Shown: piece by piece, positions 8,493 to 17,780 of the stretch
How positions within the stretch are numbered: the stretch's first letter is position 1
Layout: every line of letters begins with the position of its first letter
Source: Pseudomonadota bacterium
GTDB lineage: Bacteria; Pseudomonadota; Gammaproteobacteria; Burkholderiales; Thiobacillaceae
Reading direction: 5' to 3'
Assembly: GCA_021784115.1 (NCBI GenBank)
Contig: JAJXTE010000005.1
Coordinates: 1-45,713, forward strand
Length of the DNA stretch: 45,713 nt
Notes under the pieces: model-generated
The model's input: only the letters and a program-made list of their open reading frames with translations
The model's database searches: none
Told to the model about the DNA's origin: nothing
Position numbers and translations under genes: made by a program

Positions 8493-9116
8493 CTAAACTC
8501 GACTCGCCGTCTGCCGCATCACATCCGCCGCAAAGCGCATCGCCATTTTCACCGGCGCCGGCAACTGCGCACCACCGTGATCCACCGCGGTCTGCGCATG
8601 CTGCGCTTCGTCGATCTTCATCTGTTCGACCACGGCGCGGCTCCTGGCATCGGCTTCCGGCAATTTCTGCAAATGCCCATCGAGGTGCGCCTCGACCTGG
8701 CGTTCGGTTTCGGCGAGGAAGCCGAGGTTCCACTTGTCGCCCAGGAGCCCGGCGACCACCCCGATGCCGAACGCGCCGCCGAACCACAGCGGGTTGAGCA
8801 GGCTCTTGCGGCCGCCGAGTTCGTTGATGCGCTGCTCGCACCAGGCGAGGTGGTCGGTCTCTTCGCGGGCCGCCTGTTCGAGTTCGGCGCGCACTTTCTC
8901 ATTTTTCGCTGTGAGCGCCTGGCCGGCGTACAGCGCCTGCGCGCAGACTTCGCCGACGTGGTTGACGCGCATCAGGGCAGCGGCGTGGGCCTTGTCGGCT
9001 TCGCTCAGTTCGGCCTCGGGGCCGGTGCCGGGATAAGGGCGGCCGGCGTGGGGGCTGGCGAAGACGGTGCGCAGGCCGAGATCGAAGGTGGTGATGAGCT
9101 GGTCGAGTCGGTTCAT
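8493..9116 (-). CDS. coq7: 3-demethoxyubiquinol 3-hydroxylase (Coq7)
   Basis: A 207-residue Coq7-family di-iron hydroxylase. It performs the O2-dependent C6 hydroxylation of ubiquinone biosynthesis at the membrane, a role filled by UbiF in E. coli. The ferritin-like ligand set is visible: Glu56 (NHVGEV), Glu86-x2-His89 (EETDH), Glu138 (AETE) and Glu170-x2-His173 (DEAQH). A hydrophobic stretch around residues 110-125 is the membrane-contacting helix. It appears to be monocistronic. The O2-independent hydroxylation genes ubiUVT lie 18 kb away. Confidence 0.95.
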   Translation of the reverse strand: MNRLDQLITTFDLGLRTVFASPHAGRPYPGTGPEAELSEADKAHAAALMRVNHVGEVCAQALYAGQALTAKNEKVRAELEQAAREETDHLAWCEQRINELGGRKSLLNPLWFGGAFGIGVVAGLLGDKWNLGFLAETERQVEAHLDGHLQKLPEADARSRAVVEQMKIDEAQHAQTAVDHGGAQLPAPVKMAMRFAADVMRQTASRV

Positions 9117-9146
9117 GTATTGCCTCGGTTTTCTGTCTGGCGAACA

Positions 9147-9185
9147 GGGCTTCGATCGTTCGACGGGCTCACGATCAGCCCGAAC
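9147..9185. repeat. Dispersed repeat, copy 2
   Basis: Matches the reverse complement of 6046-6084 (blocks TTCGATCGTTCGAC, GCTCACGATCAG, CGAAC). It sits in the gap between coq7 and the TRAP binding-protein gene. Confidence 0.7.
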
Positions 9186-9206
9186 GGAAATCAGGTTAGC
9201 GCCAAA

Positions 9207-10280
<1,074 letters not shown>

Positions 10281-10371
10281 GGCTATTCTCGGAATTTGGC
10301 CGATTATACGAGGCGCAAGGGCAAAGCGCCGCGTGTTAAAATGGCGGACTTTCAAGCCCTGCCAGACTGCC

Positions 10372-11616
10372 ATGTTCAACCGCCAAGACACCCTCGCCAA
10401 GACCGATCCCGACCTGTGGGCCGCGATCCAGAAAGAAGACCAGCGCCAGCAGGATCACATCGAGCTGATCGCGTCGGAAAACTACACCAGCCCGGCGGTG
10501 ATGCAGGCGCAGGGCTCGCAGCTCACCAACAAGTACGCCGAGGGCTACCCCGGCAAGCGCTACTACGGCGGCTGCGAATACGTCGACATCGTCGAGCAGC
10601 TGGCCATCGACCGCGTCAAGGCGCTGTTCGGCGCCGAGGCCGCCAACGTGCAGCCCAACTCCGGCTCGCAGGCCAACCAGGCGGTGTTCATGGCCTTCCT
10701 CAAGCCCGGCGACACCATCATGGGCATGAGCCTCGCCGAAGGCGGCCACCTCACCCACGGCATGGCGCTCAACATGTCGGGCAAGTGGTTCAATGTCGTC
10801 GCGTACGGCTTGAATGAAAAAGAAGAGATCGACTACGGCAAGATGGAAGCGCTTGCGCGCGAGCACAAGCCCAAGCTGATCATCGCCGGCGCCTCGGCCT
10901 ACGCGCTGCGCATCGACTTCGAGCGCTTCGCCAGGATCGCCAAGGAAATCGGCGCCATCTTCATGGTCGACATGGCGCACTATGCCGGCCTCATTGCCGC
11001 GGGCGTCTACCCCAACCCGGTGCCGCACGCCGACGTGGTCACCTCGACCACCCACAAGACCCTGCGCGGCCCGCGCGGCGGCATCATCCTGATGAAGGCC
11101 GAGCACGAGAAGGCAATCAACTCGGCGATCTTCCCCGGCCTGCAGGGCGGCCCGCTGATGCACGTCATCGCCGGCAAGGCGGTGGCGTTCAAGGAAGCGT
11201 CCAGCAAGGAGTTCAAGCACTACCAGGAACAGGTCATCGACAACGCGCTGGTGATGTGCAAGGTGCTGGTCGAGCGCGGCCTGCGCATCATCTCCGGCCG
11301 CACCGAGAGCCACGTCTTCCTGGTCGACCTGCGCAGCAAGAACCTCACCGGCAAGGAAGCCGAGGCCCTGCTGGGCCGCGCCCACATCACGGTCAACAAG
11401 AACTCCATCCCCAACGACCCGCAGAAACCCTTCGTCACCAGCGGCATCCGCCTCGGCACCCCGGCGATGACCACGCGCGGCTTCACCGAACTCGAAGCCG
11501 AACAGCTCGCCCACCTGATCGCCGACGTGCTCGACGCGCCGGGTGACGAGGCGGTGATCGAGCGCGTGAAGGGCGAAGTGGCGAAGCTGGTGGCGAAGTT
11601 TCCGGTTTATGGGTGA
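10372..11616 (+). CDS. glyA: Serine hydroxymethyltransferase
   Basis: A 414-residue PLP enzyme that converts serine and tetrahydrofolate to glycine and 5,10-methylene-THF in the cytosol. The PLP-binding lysine is Lys229 in [13 protein letters not shown]. The N-terminal [20 protein letters not shown] and the YYGGCEYVD run are diagnostic. The start at 10372 gives normal family length. A TAAAAT hexamer about 35 nt upstream could be the -10. The stop codon is provided by the first unit of a GTGAGCGG inverted repeat. Confidence 0.97.
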   Translation: MFNRQDTLAKTDPDLWAAIQKEDQRQQDHIELIASENYTSPAVMQAQGSQLTNKYAEGYPGKRYYGGCEYVDIVEQLAIDRVKALFGAEAANVQPNSGSQANQAVFMAFLKPGDTIMGMSLAEGGHLTHGMALNMSGKWFNVVAYGLNEKEEIDYGKMEALAREHKPKLIIAGASAYALRIDFERFARIAKEIGAIFMVDMAHYAGLIAAGVYPNPVPHADVVTSTTHKTLRGPRGGIILMKAEHEKAINSAIFPGLQGGPLMHVIAGKAVAFKEASSKEFKHYQEQVIDNALVMCKVLVERGLRIISGRTESHVFLVDLRSKNLTGKEAEALLGRAHITVNKNSIPNDPQKPFVTSGIRLGTPAMTTRGFTELEAEQLAHLIADVLDAPGDEAVIERVKGEVAKLVAKFPVYG

Positions 11617-11697
11617 GCGGTGAACAGGAAGCGGCGAGCGGAAAAACCCATTACCGTTCGCCACTTACCGCTAACCGATCCCCGCTCCCCGCTCACC
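11612..11697. repeat. GTGAGCGG-type inverted repeat, copy 1
   Basis: GGTGAGCGG (11612-11620) and CCGCTCACC (11689-11697) pair perfectly. Degenerate GAGCGG and CCGCT units lie between them around an AGCGGAAAAACC core. The left arm contains the glyA stop codon. It ends just before the nrdR start and includes most of the nrdR leader. Related copies are at 34609-34671 and 36587-36650. Confidence 0.8.
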
Positions 11698-11701
11698 AAA
11701 A

Positions 11702-12151
11702 ATGAAGTGTCCCTTCTGCGGTTCCCTCGACACCCAGGTCATCGACTCCCGCGTCAACGAGGCGGGCGACGCGATTCGCCGTCGCCGCCGCTGTGCCGCC
11801 TGCGACAAGCGCTTCACGACCTGGGAAACCGCTGAGTTGCGGCCGCCGCAGATCGTCAAGACCAACGGCACCCGCGAGGACTTTTCCGAGACCAAGCTGC
11901 GCGAAGGTTTTCGCCGCGCGCTGCACAAGCGCCCGGTGCCGACCGAGCTGGTTGACGCCGCGGTCGACCGCATCCGCCAGCGCCTGCTGACGCTGGGCGA
12001 GCGCGAAATCCCCGCGCGCGAAGTCGGCGAACTGGTCATGAACGAACTGAAGAAGCTCGACAAGGTCGCCTACATCCGCTTCGCCTCGGTGTATCGCAGC
12101 TTCCAGGACGTGGAAGACTTCCGCGACGTCATCCGCGACATCGACCAGTAA
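11702..12151 (+). CDS. nrdR: Transcriptional repressor NrdR
   Basis: A 149-residue regulator of ribonucleotide reductase genes. The N-terminal zinc ribbon uses Cys3, Cys6, Cys31 and Cys34, with the basic RRRRR run that contacts DNA. Residues ~46-136 are an ATP-cone that senses ATP/dATP. Its likely targets include the tandem NrdR-type boxes in front of nrdD at 16929-16974. It is immediately followed by ribD (stop and start adjoin), the common nrdR-ribD arrangement. Confidence 0.97.
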   Translation: MKCPFCGSLDTQVIDSRVNEAGDAIRRRRRCAACDKRFTTWETAELRPPQIVKTNGTREDFSETKLREGFRRALHKRPVPTELVDAAVDRIRQRLLTLGEREIPAREVGELVMNELKKLDKVAYIRFASVYRSFQDVEDFRDVIRDIDQ

Positions 12152-13243
12152 ATGCCCCACACCGAGCGTTTCAGCACTGCCGACCATGCCCACATGGCGC
12201 ACGCGCTGCAACTTGCGGCACGCGGGCTTTACACGACCAGCCCCAATCCTCGCGTCGGTTGCGTCATCGTCAGGGACGGCCGCATCGTCGGCGAGGGCTG
12301 GCATGAACGTGCCGGCACCCCGCACGCCGAAATCCATGCCCTGAAAGCCGCCGCTGACGCTGCGCGGGGCGCGACCGTGTATGTCACGCTCGAACCCTGC
12401 TCGCACCACGGTCGCACCCCGCCCTGTGCGGAGGCGCTCGTCAATGCCGGCGTCGCGCGCGTGGTGGCGGCGATGACCGATCCCAATCCGCTGGTCGCGG
12501 GCGGCGGCATTTCTATGTTGACGCTGGCCGGGATCCAGGCCGAAGTCGGGCTGATGGAAGCCGAGGCGCGCGCGCTCAACCCCGGCTTCGTGTCGCGCAT
12601 GACGCGCAAGCGGCCGTGGGTGCGGCTGAAGACCGCGGCGACGCTGGACGGCAAGACGGCGCTGGCGAACGGCGCGTCGCAGTGGATCACTGGCGAGGCC
12701 GCGCGCGCCGACGTGCAGCGCCTGCGCGCCCGCGCCTGCGCGATTCTCACGGGCAGCGGCACCGTGCTCGCCGACAATCCGCGCATGAACGTGCGCGACT
12801 TCGACATCGGCCGCCAGCCGCTCCGGGTCGTCGTCGATTCCACCTTGCGCACGCCGGGCGATGCAGCGATTCTCCCCGCGCTCGTTGCCTGCCACCATGC
12901 CGATCCCGCGATTCGTCGCGCGCTCGAACGGGCAGGTGCGGAGGTTGTCGAATTGCCGGGCGCCCATGGTCGCGTCGACCTGCCTGCATTGCTCACACTG
13001 CTGGCACAACGCGGCGTCAACGAACTGCACGTCGAGGCCGGCGCCGCGCTCAATGGCGCGCTGCTCGCGGATCGTCTGGTCGACGAATGGGTGGCCTACG
13101 TGGCACCGATGGCGGCAGGCGACGACGCGCGCGGGCTTTTTGCCCACCCGGCACTCACTTCGCTGGACGACGCTGCGCGCTTCCGTCTCGCCGACGTGCG
13201 GCAGATCGGCGGCGATCTGCGCCTGACGCTGCAGCCCGCGTGA
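12152..13243 (+). CDS. ribD: Bifunctional riboflavin deaminase/reductase
   Basis: A 363-residue bifunctional enzyme for steps 2 and 3 of riboflavin synthesis. Residues 1-145 are the deaminase, with the zinc site His58-Ala-Glu60 and Cys83/Cys92 (PCSHHGRTPPC). Residues 150-363 are the NADPH-dependent reductase (RPWVRLKTAATLDGKTA, GSGTVLADNP, NELHVEAG). It sits apart from the other riboflavin genes, which are at 31872-34055. It starts directly after the nrdR stop and its own stop overlaps the next gene by GTGA. Confidence 0.96.
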   Translation: MPHTERFSTADHAHMAHALQLAARGLYTTSPNPRVGCVIVRDGRIVGEGWHERAGTPHAEIHALKAAADAARGATVYVTLEPCSHHGRTPPCAEALVNAGVARVVAAMTDPNPLVAGGGISMLTLAGIQAEVGLMEAEARALNPGFVSRMTRKRPWVRLKTAATLDGKTALANGASQWITGEAARADVQRLRARACAILTGSGTVLADNPRMNVRDFDIGRQPLRVVVDSTLRTPGDAAILPALVACHHADPAIRRALERAGAEVVELPGAHGRVDLPALLTLLAQRGVNELHVEAGAALNGALLADRLVDEWVAYVAPMAAGDDARGLFAHPALTSLDDAARFRLADVRQIGGDLRLTLQPA

Positions 13244-13986
13244 CGGGTTTCAAGGATCATTTTTCGTCGGCGTCCGGTGATTACGCCGCCTATCGCCCGG
13301 ACTACCCTGCTGCGCTGTTCGCCTGGCTTGCCAGCCTGTGCGCGGAGCGCGATACGGCGTGGGATTGCGCCACCGGCAGCGGCCAGGCCGCGCGGGGACT
13401 CGCAGCGCATTTCGGGCGTGTCGTCGCCACCGACGCCTCGGCGGAACAGATCCGCCACGCCGAAGCACATCCTGCGATCGACTACCGGGTAGCCCCTGCC
13501 GAAGCCAGCGGCCTGGCGGACCGCAGCGTCGATCTTGTCGCAGTCGCGCAGGCGGCGCACTGGTTCGACCTGCCGCGCTTCCACGCCGAAGCGGCGCGCG
13601 TGCTGAAAGCCGGCAGCGTCCTCGCCTTGTGGGGCTACGGCCGCATGGTCTTGCCGGACGAAATGGACGCGCCGTTCCGGCGCTTCTATGACCAAACCGT
13701 CGGTCCCTACTGGCCACCCGAGCGCGCACTGATCGACGACGCCTACCGCAGCCTGGCGTTTCCGTTTGCGGAAATCCCGTCGCCGGCCTTTTTCATCGAA
13801 GTCGAATGGACCCTGCCGCGGCTGCTCGCGTACCTCTCGACCTGGTCGGCGGTCAGGCGCTACCAGGACGCACAGGGGCATGATCCGCTGCTCGCGCTGA
13901 TGGCCGAACTGGCGCCCATATGGGGCGACCCGGCCGTGGCCCGGGCGCTGCAGTGGCCGCTTTTTCTGCGTGTCGGCCGGCGTTAA
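13240..13986 (+). CDS. Class I SAM-dependent methyltransferase
   Basis: A 248-residue methyltransferase with a type-11-like fold. Motif I is WDCATGSGQAARGLA, an acidic residue ends strand 2 (VVATDASAEQI), and later strands carry VDLVAVAQAAHWFD and RVLKAGSVLALWGYG. The WF(D) segment and the CATGSGQ motif resemble trans-aconitate and juvenile-hormone-type methyltransferases; the substrate is unknown. The start is a GTG overlapping the ribD stop by 4 nt, which implies translational coupling. Its stop overlaps the convergent nrdG stop in a shared TTAA. Confidence 0.85.
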   Translation: MTGFKDHFSSASGDYAAYRPDYPAALFAWLASLCAERDTAWDCATGSGQAARGLAAHFGRVVATDASAEQIRHAEAHPAIDYRVAPAEASGLADRSVDLVAVAQAAHWFDLPRFHAEAARVLKAGSVLALWGYGRMVLPDEMDAPFRRFYDQTVGPYWPPERALIDDAYRSLAFPFAEIPSPAFFIEVEWTLPRLLAYLSTWSAVRRYQDAQGHDPLLALMAELAPIWGDPAVARALQWPLFLRVGRR

Positions 13987-14678
13987 GCCCGCACCGAGAA
14001 ATCCTCAAACAGCGCGGCCACCTGCCCGCCCACGTCCTGCAAGGGCCGGTCGCGCGTTGCCCGCTGTCGCAGGTCTTCGTTCCGGCATCCCTGCGTGCGA
14101 AAAGCCTGGAGAACGTAATGCTTCACGCCGCGCGTAGCGAGGTCGCCCGCGAGGCTGATGACTTCCGCATCATCCAGCAACGCGGGATGGACGGTCGTGC
14201 GGATTTCATGATCGACGCCGGACGCCAGCACGCGCTGCAAGCCGGCCAACGCGCGCCCACCGCTGCCGGCGGCGCCTGTGATGCGCGCGTAATCCGCGAA
14301 CGGTGATTTCACGTCCATTCCCACCCAGTCGACCCACTGCAATACCGCCGCCAGCCGCTCCGGATACATGCCGCCGGTGTGCAGGCCGATCCTGAATCCG
14401 AGCGCCCTCACCTCGCGCATCGCGTCCGGCAGCGCGGCCTGCAACGTCGGCTCGCCGCCGGAGAACACCACACCGTCGAGCAGGCCGCGGCGCCTGTGCA
14501 GGAAACCCAGCACGTCCTCCCAGGGGATTTCGGTGTCGCTGCGCGCCGGGATCAGGTCGGGGTTGTGGCAGTAAGCGCAGCGCCACGGGCAGCCCTGGCA
14601 GAACACCACCGCGGCCAGCATGCCCGGCCAGTCGGTGGTGGACAGCGGCGTGAAGCCGCCAACACGAAGCGTCATCAT
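13983..14678 (-). CDS. nrdG: Anaerobic ribonucleotide reductase activating protein
   Basis: A 231-residue radical SAM activase. The cluster motif is CPWRCAYC (Cys-x3-Cys-x2-Cys) following FCQG, with the SAM-binding GGEPT motif (FSGGEPTLQ). It would generate the glycyl radical of class III ribonucleotide reductase. Here the target Gly is apparently on the separate 61-residue protein encoded just upstream. Two adjacent Met codons (14678, 14675) are possible starts. This gene follows nrdD and the small gene on the same strand with short spacing, so all three look like one operon. Confidence 0.93.
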   Translation of the reverse strand: MMTLRVGGFTPLSTTDWPGMLAAVVFCQGCPWRCAYCHNPDLIPARSDTEIPWEDVLGFLHRRRGLLDGVVFSGGEPTLQAALPDAMREVRALGFRIGLHTGGMYPERLAAVLQWVDWVGMDVKSPFADYARITGAAGSGGRALAGLQRVLASGVDHEIRTTVHPALLDDAEVISLAGDLATRGVKHYVLQAFRTQGCRNEDLRQRATRDRPLQDVGGQVAALFEDFSVRA

Positions 14679-14695
14679 CGCAAGCGCAGCCGGGC

Positions 14696-14881
14696 TCAAC
14701 CCATCCTGCAGCGGCTCTCGACGAAGAAACGCCGCTCGCGATGCTCGCTCTTCTTGCCCTTGTTGAAGCTTGTCACTGGGCGGTGGTAGCCCATCACGCG
14801 GGTCCACACTTCGCAGCGGGTACGCTCCTCGTCTTTCAGCGCGATGGACAGGGTCTCGGTCGGAACAGTCATGTCGTTCAT
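14696..14881 (-). CDS. Glycyl-radical tail of anaerobic ribonucleotide reductase (separate small subunit)
   Basis: A 61-residue protein carrying RCEVWTRVMGYHRPVTSFN, which corresponds to the extreme C-terminus of ordinary NrdD proteins. RVMGY holds the glycyl-radical Gly (Gly31) and Cys23 matches the Cys that usually precedes it. A charged tail KGKKSEHRER follows. The gene has its own strong ribosome site (GAGGAGA, five bases before ATG 14881) and lies 14 nt after the stop of the large nrdD, so this is a true gene split rather than a sequencing frameshift. It would have to dock into the large subunit for catalysis, much as the spare glycyl-radical protein GrcA does with PFL. Confidence 0.8.
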   Translation of the reverse strand: MNDMTVPTETLSIALKDEERTRCEVWTRVMGYHRPVTSFNKGKKSEHRERRFFVESRCRMG

Positions 14882-14895
14882 TTCACTCTCCTCGG

Positions 14896-16911
14896 TTATG
14901 CAGCAACAGCGTGTTTGCGGGACAGGGCTTCCTCGTCGCACTTCGGACAGAACTCGTGCTCGCCGGCGAGGTAGCCATGTTTGGGACAGATGGAAAAAGT
15001 CGGCGTGATGGTGATGTAGGGCAGGCGGAAACGTTCCAGTGCCCGGCGCACCAGTTTCTTGCAGGCCTCTGCGGACGAGATGTGCTCCGACATGTACAGA
15101 TGCAGCACGGTGCCGCCGGTGTACTTGCGCTGCAGGTCGTCCTGCCGCTCCAGCGCCTCGAAGGCGTCGTCGGTGAAGCCCACCGGCAGCTGCGACGAGT
15201 TGGTGTAGTAGGGCGCGTCCGCAGTGCCCGCCTGCAGGATGGCCGGATAGCGCTTGGCGTCTTCCTTGGCGAAACGGTAGGTGGTCCCTTCTGCCGGGGT
15301 GGCCTCGAGGTTGTACATGTGGCCGGTTTGCTCCTGGAAGCCGGCAATCCGCCCGCGGATGTGGTCGAGCAGGCGCACTGCGAAGTCGTGGCCCCATTCG
15401 CTGGTGATGTCGTGCTCGTCCTCGGTGAAGTTGCGGATCATCTCGTTGACGCCGTTGACCCCGATGGTCGAAAAGTGGTTGCGCAGGGTGCCGAGGTAGC
15501 GCTTGGTGTAGGGGAACAGCCCGTTGTCCATCAGGCGCTGGATTTCCTTGCGCTTGATCTCGAGCCCGTTGCGCGCCATGTCGAGGAGCGCGTCGAGGCG
15601 GCGCAACAGCCCGACTTCGTCACCCTGGTATTCATGGCCCAGGCGCGCGCAGTTCACCGTCACGACGCCCACGCTGCCAGTCTGCTCGGCCGAGCCAAAC
15701 AGGCCGTTGCCACGCTTCAGCAGTTCGCGCAGGTCAAGTTGCAGGCGGCAGCACATCGAGCGGATGTGGTTCGGCTTCATCTCGGAATTGATGAAGTTCT
15801 GGAAGTACGGCAGGCCATAGCGCGCGGTCATGGCGAACAGGCGCTCGGCGTTTTCCGACTCCCACGGGAAGTCCGGCGTCATGTTGTAGGTGGGGATGGG
15901 GAAGGTGAACACGCGACCCTTGGCGTCGCCGGTGGTCATCACCTCGATGTAGGCGCGGTTGATCATGTCCATCTCGACCTGCAGCTCACCGTAGGTGAAG
16001 GGCATTTCCTTGCCGCCGATGACCGGCACCTGTTCGCGCAGGTCCTCCGGGCAGGTCCAGTCGAAGGTGAGGTTGGTGAACGGCGTCTGCGTGCCCCAGC
16101 GCGACGGCACGTTGAGGTTGTAGATCAGTTCCTGGATGCACTGGCGCACCTCGTCGTAGCGCATTCCATCGTTGCGGATGAACGGCGCCATATAGGTGTC
16201 GAACGAGGAGAACGCCTGCGCGCCGGCCCATTCGTTCTGCAGGGTGCCGAGGAAGTTGACGATCTGGCCGACCGCCGAGGACATGTGCTTCGGCGGCCCC
16301 GCCTCGACCTTGCCCGGCACGCCATTGAGCCCTTCGTGCAGCAGGGTGCGCAGCGACCAGCCAGCGCAGTAGCCCGCCAGCATGTCGAGGTCGTGGATGT
16401 GGATGGACCCGTCGCGATGCGCTTCGCCCAGCTCGGGCGGATAGACATGGTTGAGCCAGTAGTTGGCCACCACCTTGCCGGAGACGTTGAGGATGAGGCC
16501 GCCCAGCGAGTAACCCTGGTTGGCGTTGGCATTGACCCGCCAGTCCTGGCGCGACAGGTATTCGTTGATCGACGCCTCCACGTCCACCACCGTCTTGCGG
16601 TCCTCGCGCAGCTTCTTGTGACTCTCGCGATAGACGATGTAGGCGCGCGCCGTGTCGAGGTGGTTGGCAGCGATCAGGCTCTGCTCGACCACATCCTGGA
16701 TGCGCTCGATGTCCGGCGGCGCGTTGCGGAAGCTGTGAAGCAGCACCTTCACCACCTGGGCCGTCAGCAAATCGGCTTCTGCCTCGCCAAATTCGCCGCT
16801 GGCCTGCCCGGCCCGCAAAATGGCCGAACGGATCTTCACTGCATCGAACATTGCCCGACGCCCGTCACGCTTGATGACTTCGCGGGGTCCACCTGCTATC
16901 ACTGAACTCAT
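14896..16911 (-). CDS. nrdD: Anaerobic ribonucleoside-triphosphate reductase, large part lacking the glycyl-radical tail
   Basis: 671 residues. The N-terminus (PREVIKRDGRRAMFDAVKIRSAI) is an ATP-cone for allosteric control. The catalytic barrel includes HIHDLDMLAGYCAGWSL, which holds a conserved Cys, and SMCCRLQLD, which holds the thiyl-radical Cys candidate. The C-terminus has a zinc site made of CPKH and CPKC and stops 13 residues later (EEALSRKHAVAA) without the RVxGY glycyl-radical motif. That motif is on the adjacent small gene. It reduces NTPs to dNTPs without oxygen. The start at 16911 follows GGAGGGTGAG. Two NrdR-type boxes precede it. Confidence 0.93.
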   Translation of the reverse strand: MSSVIAGGPREVIKRDGRRAMFDAVKIRSAILRAGQASGEFGEAEADLLTAQVVKVLLHSFRNAPPDIERIQDVVEQSLIAANHLDTARAYIVYRESHKKLREDRKTVVDVEASINEYLSRQDWRVNANANQGYSLGGLILNVSGKVVANYWLNHVYPPELGEAHRDGSIHIHDLDMLAGYCAGWSLRTLLHEGLNGVPGKVEAGPPKHMSSAVGQIVNFLGTLQNEWAGAQAFSSFDTYMAPFIRNDGMRYDEVRQCIQELIYNLNVPSRWGTQTPFTNLTFDWTCPEDLREQVPVIGGKEMPFTYGELQVEMDMINRAYIEVMTTGDAKGRVFTFPIPTYNMTPDFPWESENAERLFAMTARYGLPYFQNFINSEMKPNHIRSMCCRLQLDLRELLKRGNGLFGSAEQTGSVGVVTVNCARLGHEYQGDEVGLLRRLDALLDMARNGLEIKRKEIQRLMDNGLFPYTKRYLGTLRNHFSTIGVNGVNEMIRNFTEDEHDITSEWGHDFAVRLLDHIRGRIAGFQEQTGHMYNLEATPAEGTTYRFAKEDAKRYPAILQAGTADAPYYTNSSQLPVGFTDDAFEALERQDDLQRKYTGGTVLHLYMSEHISSAEACKKLVRRALERFRLPYITITPTFSICPKHGYLAGEHEFCPKCDEEALSRKHAVAA

Positions 16912-16928
16912 CTCACCCTCCTCGAAAA

Positions 16929-16974
16929 ACAACATCTTGTGTGCCAAGTGAAATAACCATACGACATATTGTGG
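16929..16974 (-). promoter_or_regulatory. Tandem NrdR-type boxes upstream of nrdD
   Basis: Box 1 is ACAACATCTTGTGT (16929-16942) and box 2 is ACGACATATTGTGG (16961-16974). They match each other at 11 of 14 positions and resemble the known NrdR consensus (ACACWATATWTWGT on the other strand). Their 32-bp offset is about three helical turns, the spacing described for paired NrdR boxes. They lie 18-63 nt upstream of nrdD. Confidence 0.7.
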
Positions 16975-17010
16975 GACAGTCAAGAAGAATTTCGGGTTAG
17001 AAAGTCCTGA

Positions 17011-17041
17011 TATACTTAAACATGTATTTTTTCATCATCTT
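17011..17041 (+). promoter_or_regulatory. Promoter -10 with NsrR-like operator
   Basis: A TATACT hexamer (17011-17016) is followed by 17019-17041, a 23-bp site that fits the enterobacterial NsrR consensus at about 16-17 of 22 defined positions: AACATGTATTT on the left and CATCTT on the right. It would place the hemerythrin operon under NO-responsive repression. The same layout occurs at 20727-20752. Confidence 0.45.
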
Positions 17042-17055
17042 ATGGGGGACCTGGC

Positions 17056-17502
17056 ATGAGCACGATTCTGGATTTTCTTGGTAGCGATCACCGCGCCTGC
17101 GACGATCTGTTCGCATCCGCCGAAGCCGACGTGGCACAAAACAACTGGGACAGCGCGCGCACGCTGTTCGTCCGCTTTCGGGAAGCGATGGCACACCACC
17201 TGTCGATGGAGGAGACCGTGCTGTTCCCCGCATTCGAGGCACGCACCGGCAACAGCATGGGGCCGACCCAGGTCATGCGCATGGAACACGAGCAGATGCG
17301 CGGCCTGATGCAGGACATGGCAGGCGCCGTTGCGGCGGGCAATCAAAACGCCTATCTTGGCCTGTCCGAAACGCTCAACATGTTGATGCAGCAGCACAAC
17401 CTGAAAGAGGAGAACATGCTCTATCCCATGTCCGACCAGGTGTTGAGCGGCGACCGCGACAACCTGATTCGCACCATGCAAGCCATTCCCGGCAGCTCTT
17501 AA
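17056..17502 (+). CDS. Hemerythrin HHE domain protein
   Basis: A 148-residue four-helix hemerythrin-like protein. Candidate iron ligands are His13 (GSDHRACDDLF), His in AHHLSMEETVLFP with Glu, His in MEHEQMRGLM, and the HNLKEENMLYP segment. Such proteins bind O2 or NO or protect Fe-S clusters (compare the YtfE/RIC family). It leads a three-gene unit with DUF2249 and an NnrS-like membrane protein, which points to nitrosative stress or denitrification. The start follows GGGGGAC and the candidate NsrR site is 15 nt upstream. Confidence 0.9.
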   Translation: MSTILDFLGSDHRACDDLFASAEADVAQNNWDSARTLFVRFREAMAHHLSMEETVLFPAFEARTGNSMGPTQVMRMEHEQMRGLMQDMAGAVAAGNQNAYLGLSETLNMLMQQHNLKEENMLYPMSDQVLSGDRDNLIRTMQAIPGSS

Positions 17503-17510
17503 CGCGCCGC

Positions 17511-17780
17511 ATGACCGGTCCCGCTAACGAAATCCTCGTCGACGCACGCGGCCTGGAACCGCCGGAGCCGATGGAAAAGGTCATGCAGACGCTGGCGCTG
17601 CTGCGACCCGGCCAATCGATCCGGCTGTTGCTGCACCGCGAGCCGTTTCCGCTTTATCCCCTGCTCGCCGAACGCGGTTATCGCCACGCCACGCGGATGG
17701 AAGCCGACGGCAGCTACGTCATCCTGATCGATCCGGCCGACGCGGCGGCCGCACGCCCATCGGATCGGCCGCCCCGATGA
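17511..17780 (+). CDS. DUF2249 domain protein
   Basis: An 89-residue protein with the DUF2249 pattern: ILVDARGLEPPEPMEKVMQTLALLRPGQSIRLLLHREPFPLYPLLAERGYRH and a final strand YVILI. The fold is probably TusA-like, with strand-helix pairs, but I see no catalytic Cys. DUF2249 proteins accompany hemerythrins and NO-related genes. It starts 8 nt after the hemerythrin stop and overlaps the next gene by ATGA. A second DUF2249 gene is at 20767-21021. Confidence 0.88.
   Translation: MTGPANEILVDARGLEPPEPMEKVMQTLALLRPGQSIRLLLHREPFPLYPLLAERGYRHATRMEADGSYVILIDPADAAAARPSDRPPR

Noticed and set aside
10336-11664. A 442-residue open frame opposite glyA
   Set aside because: Shadow of glyA, with the usual antisense composition and no family features.
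14770-16905. A 711-residue open frame on the plus strand opposite nrdD
   Set aside because: It is the antisense shadow of a GC-rich gene: no ribosome site, no recognisable domains, His/Val/Arg-rich composition.
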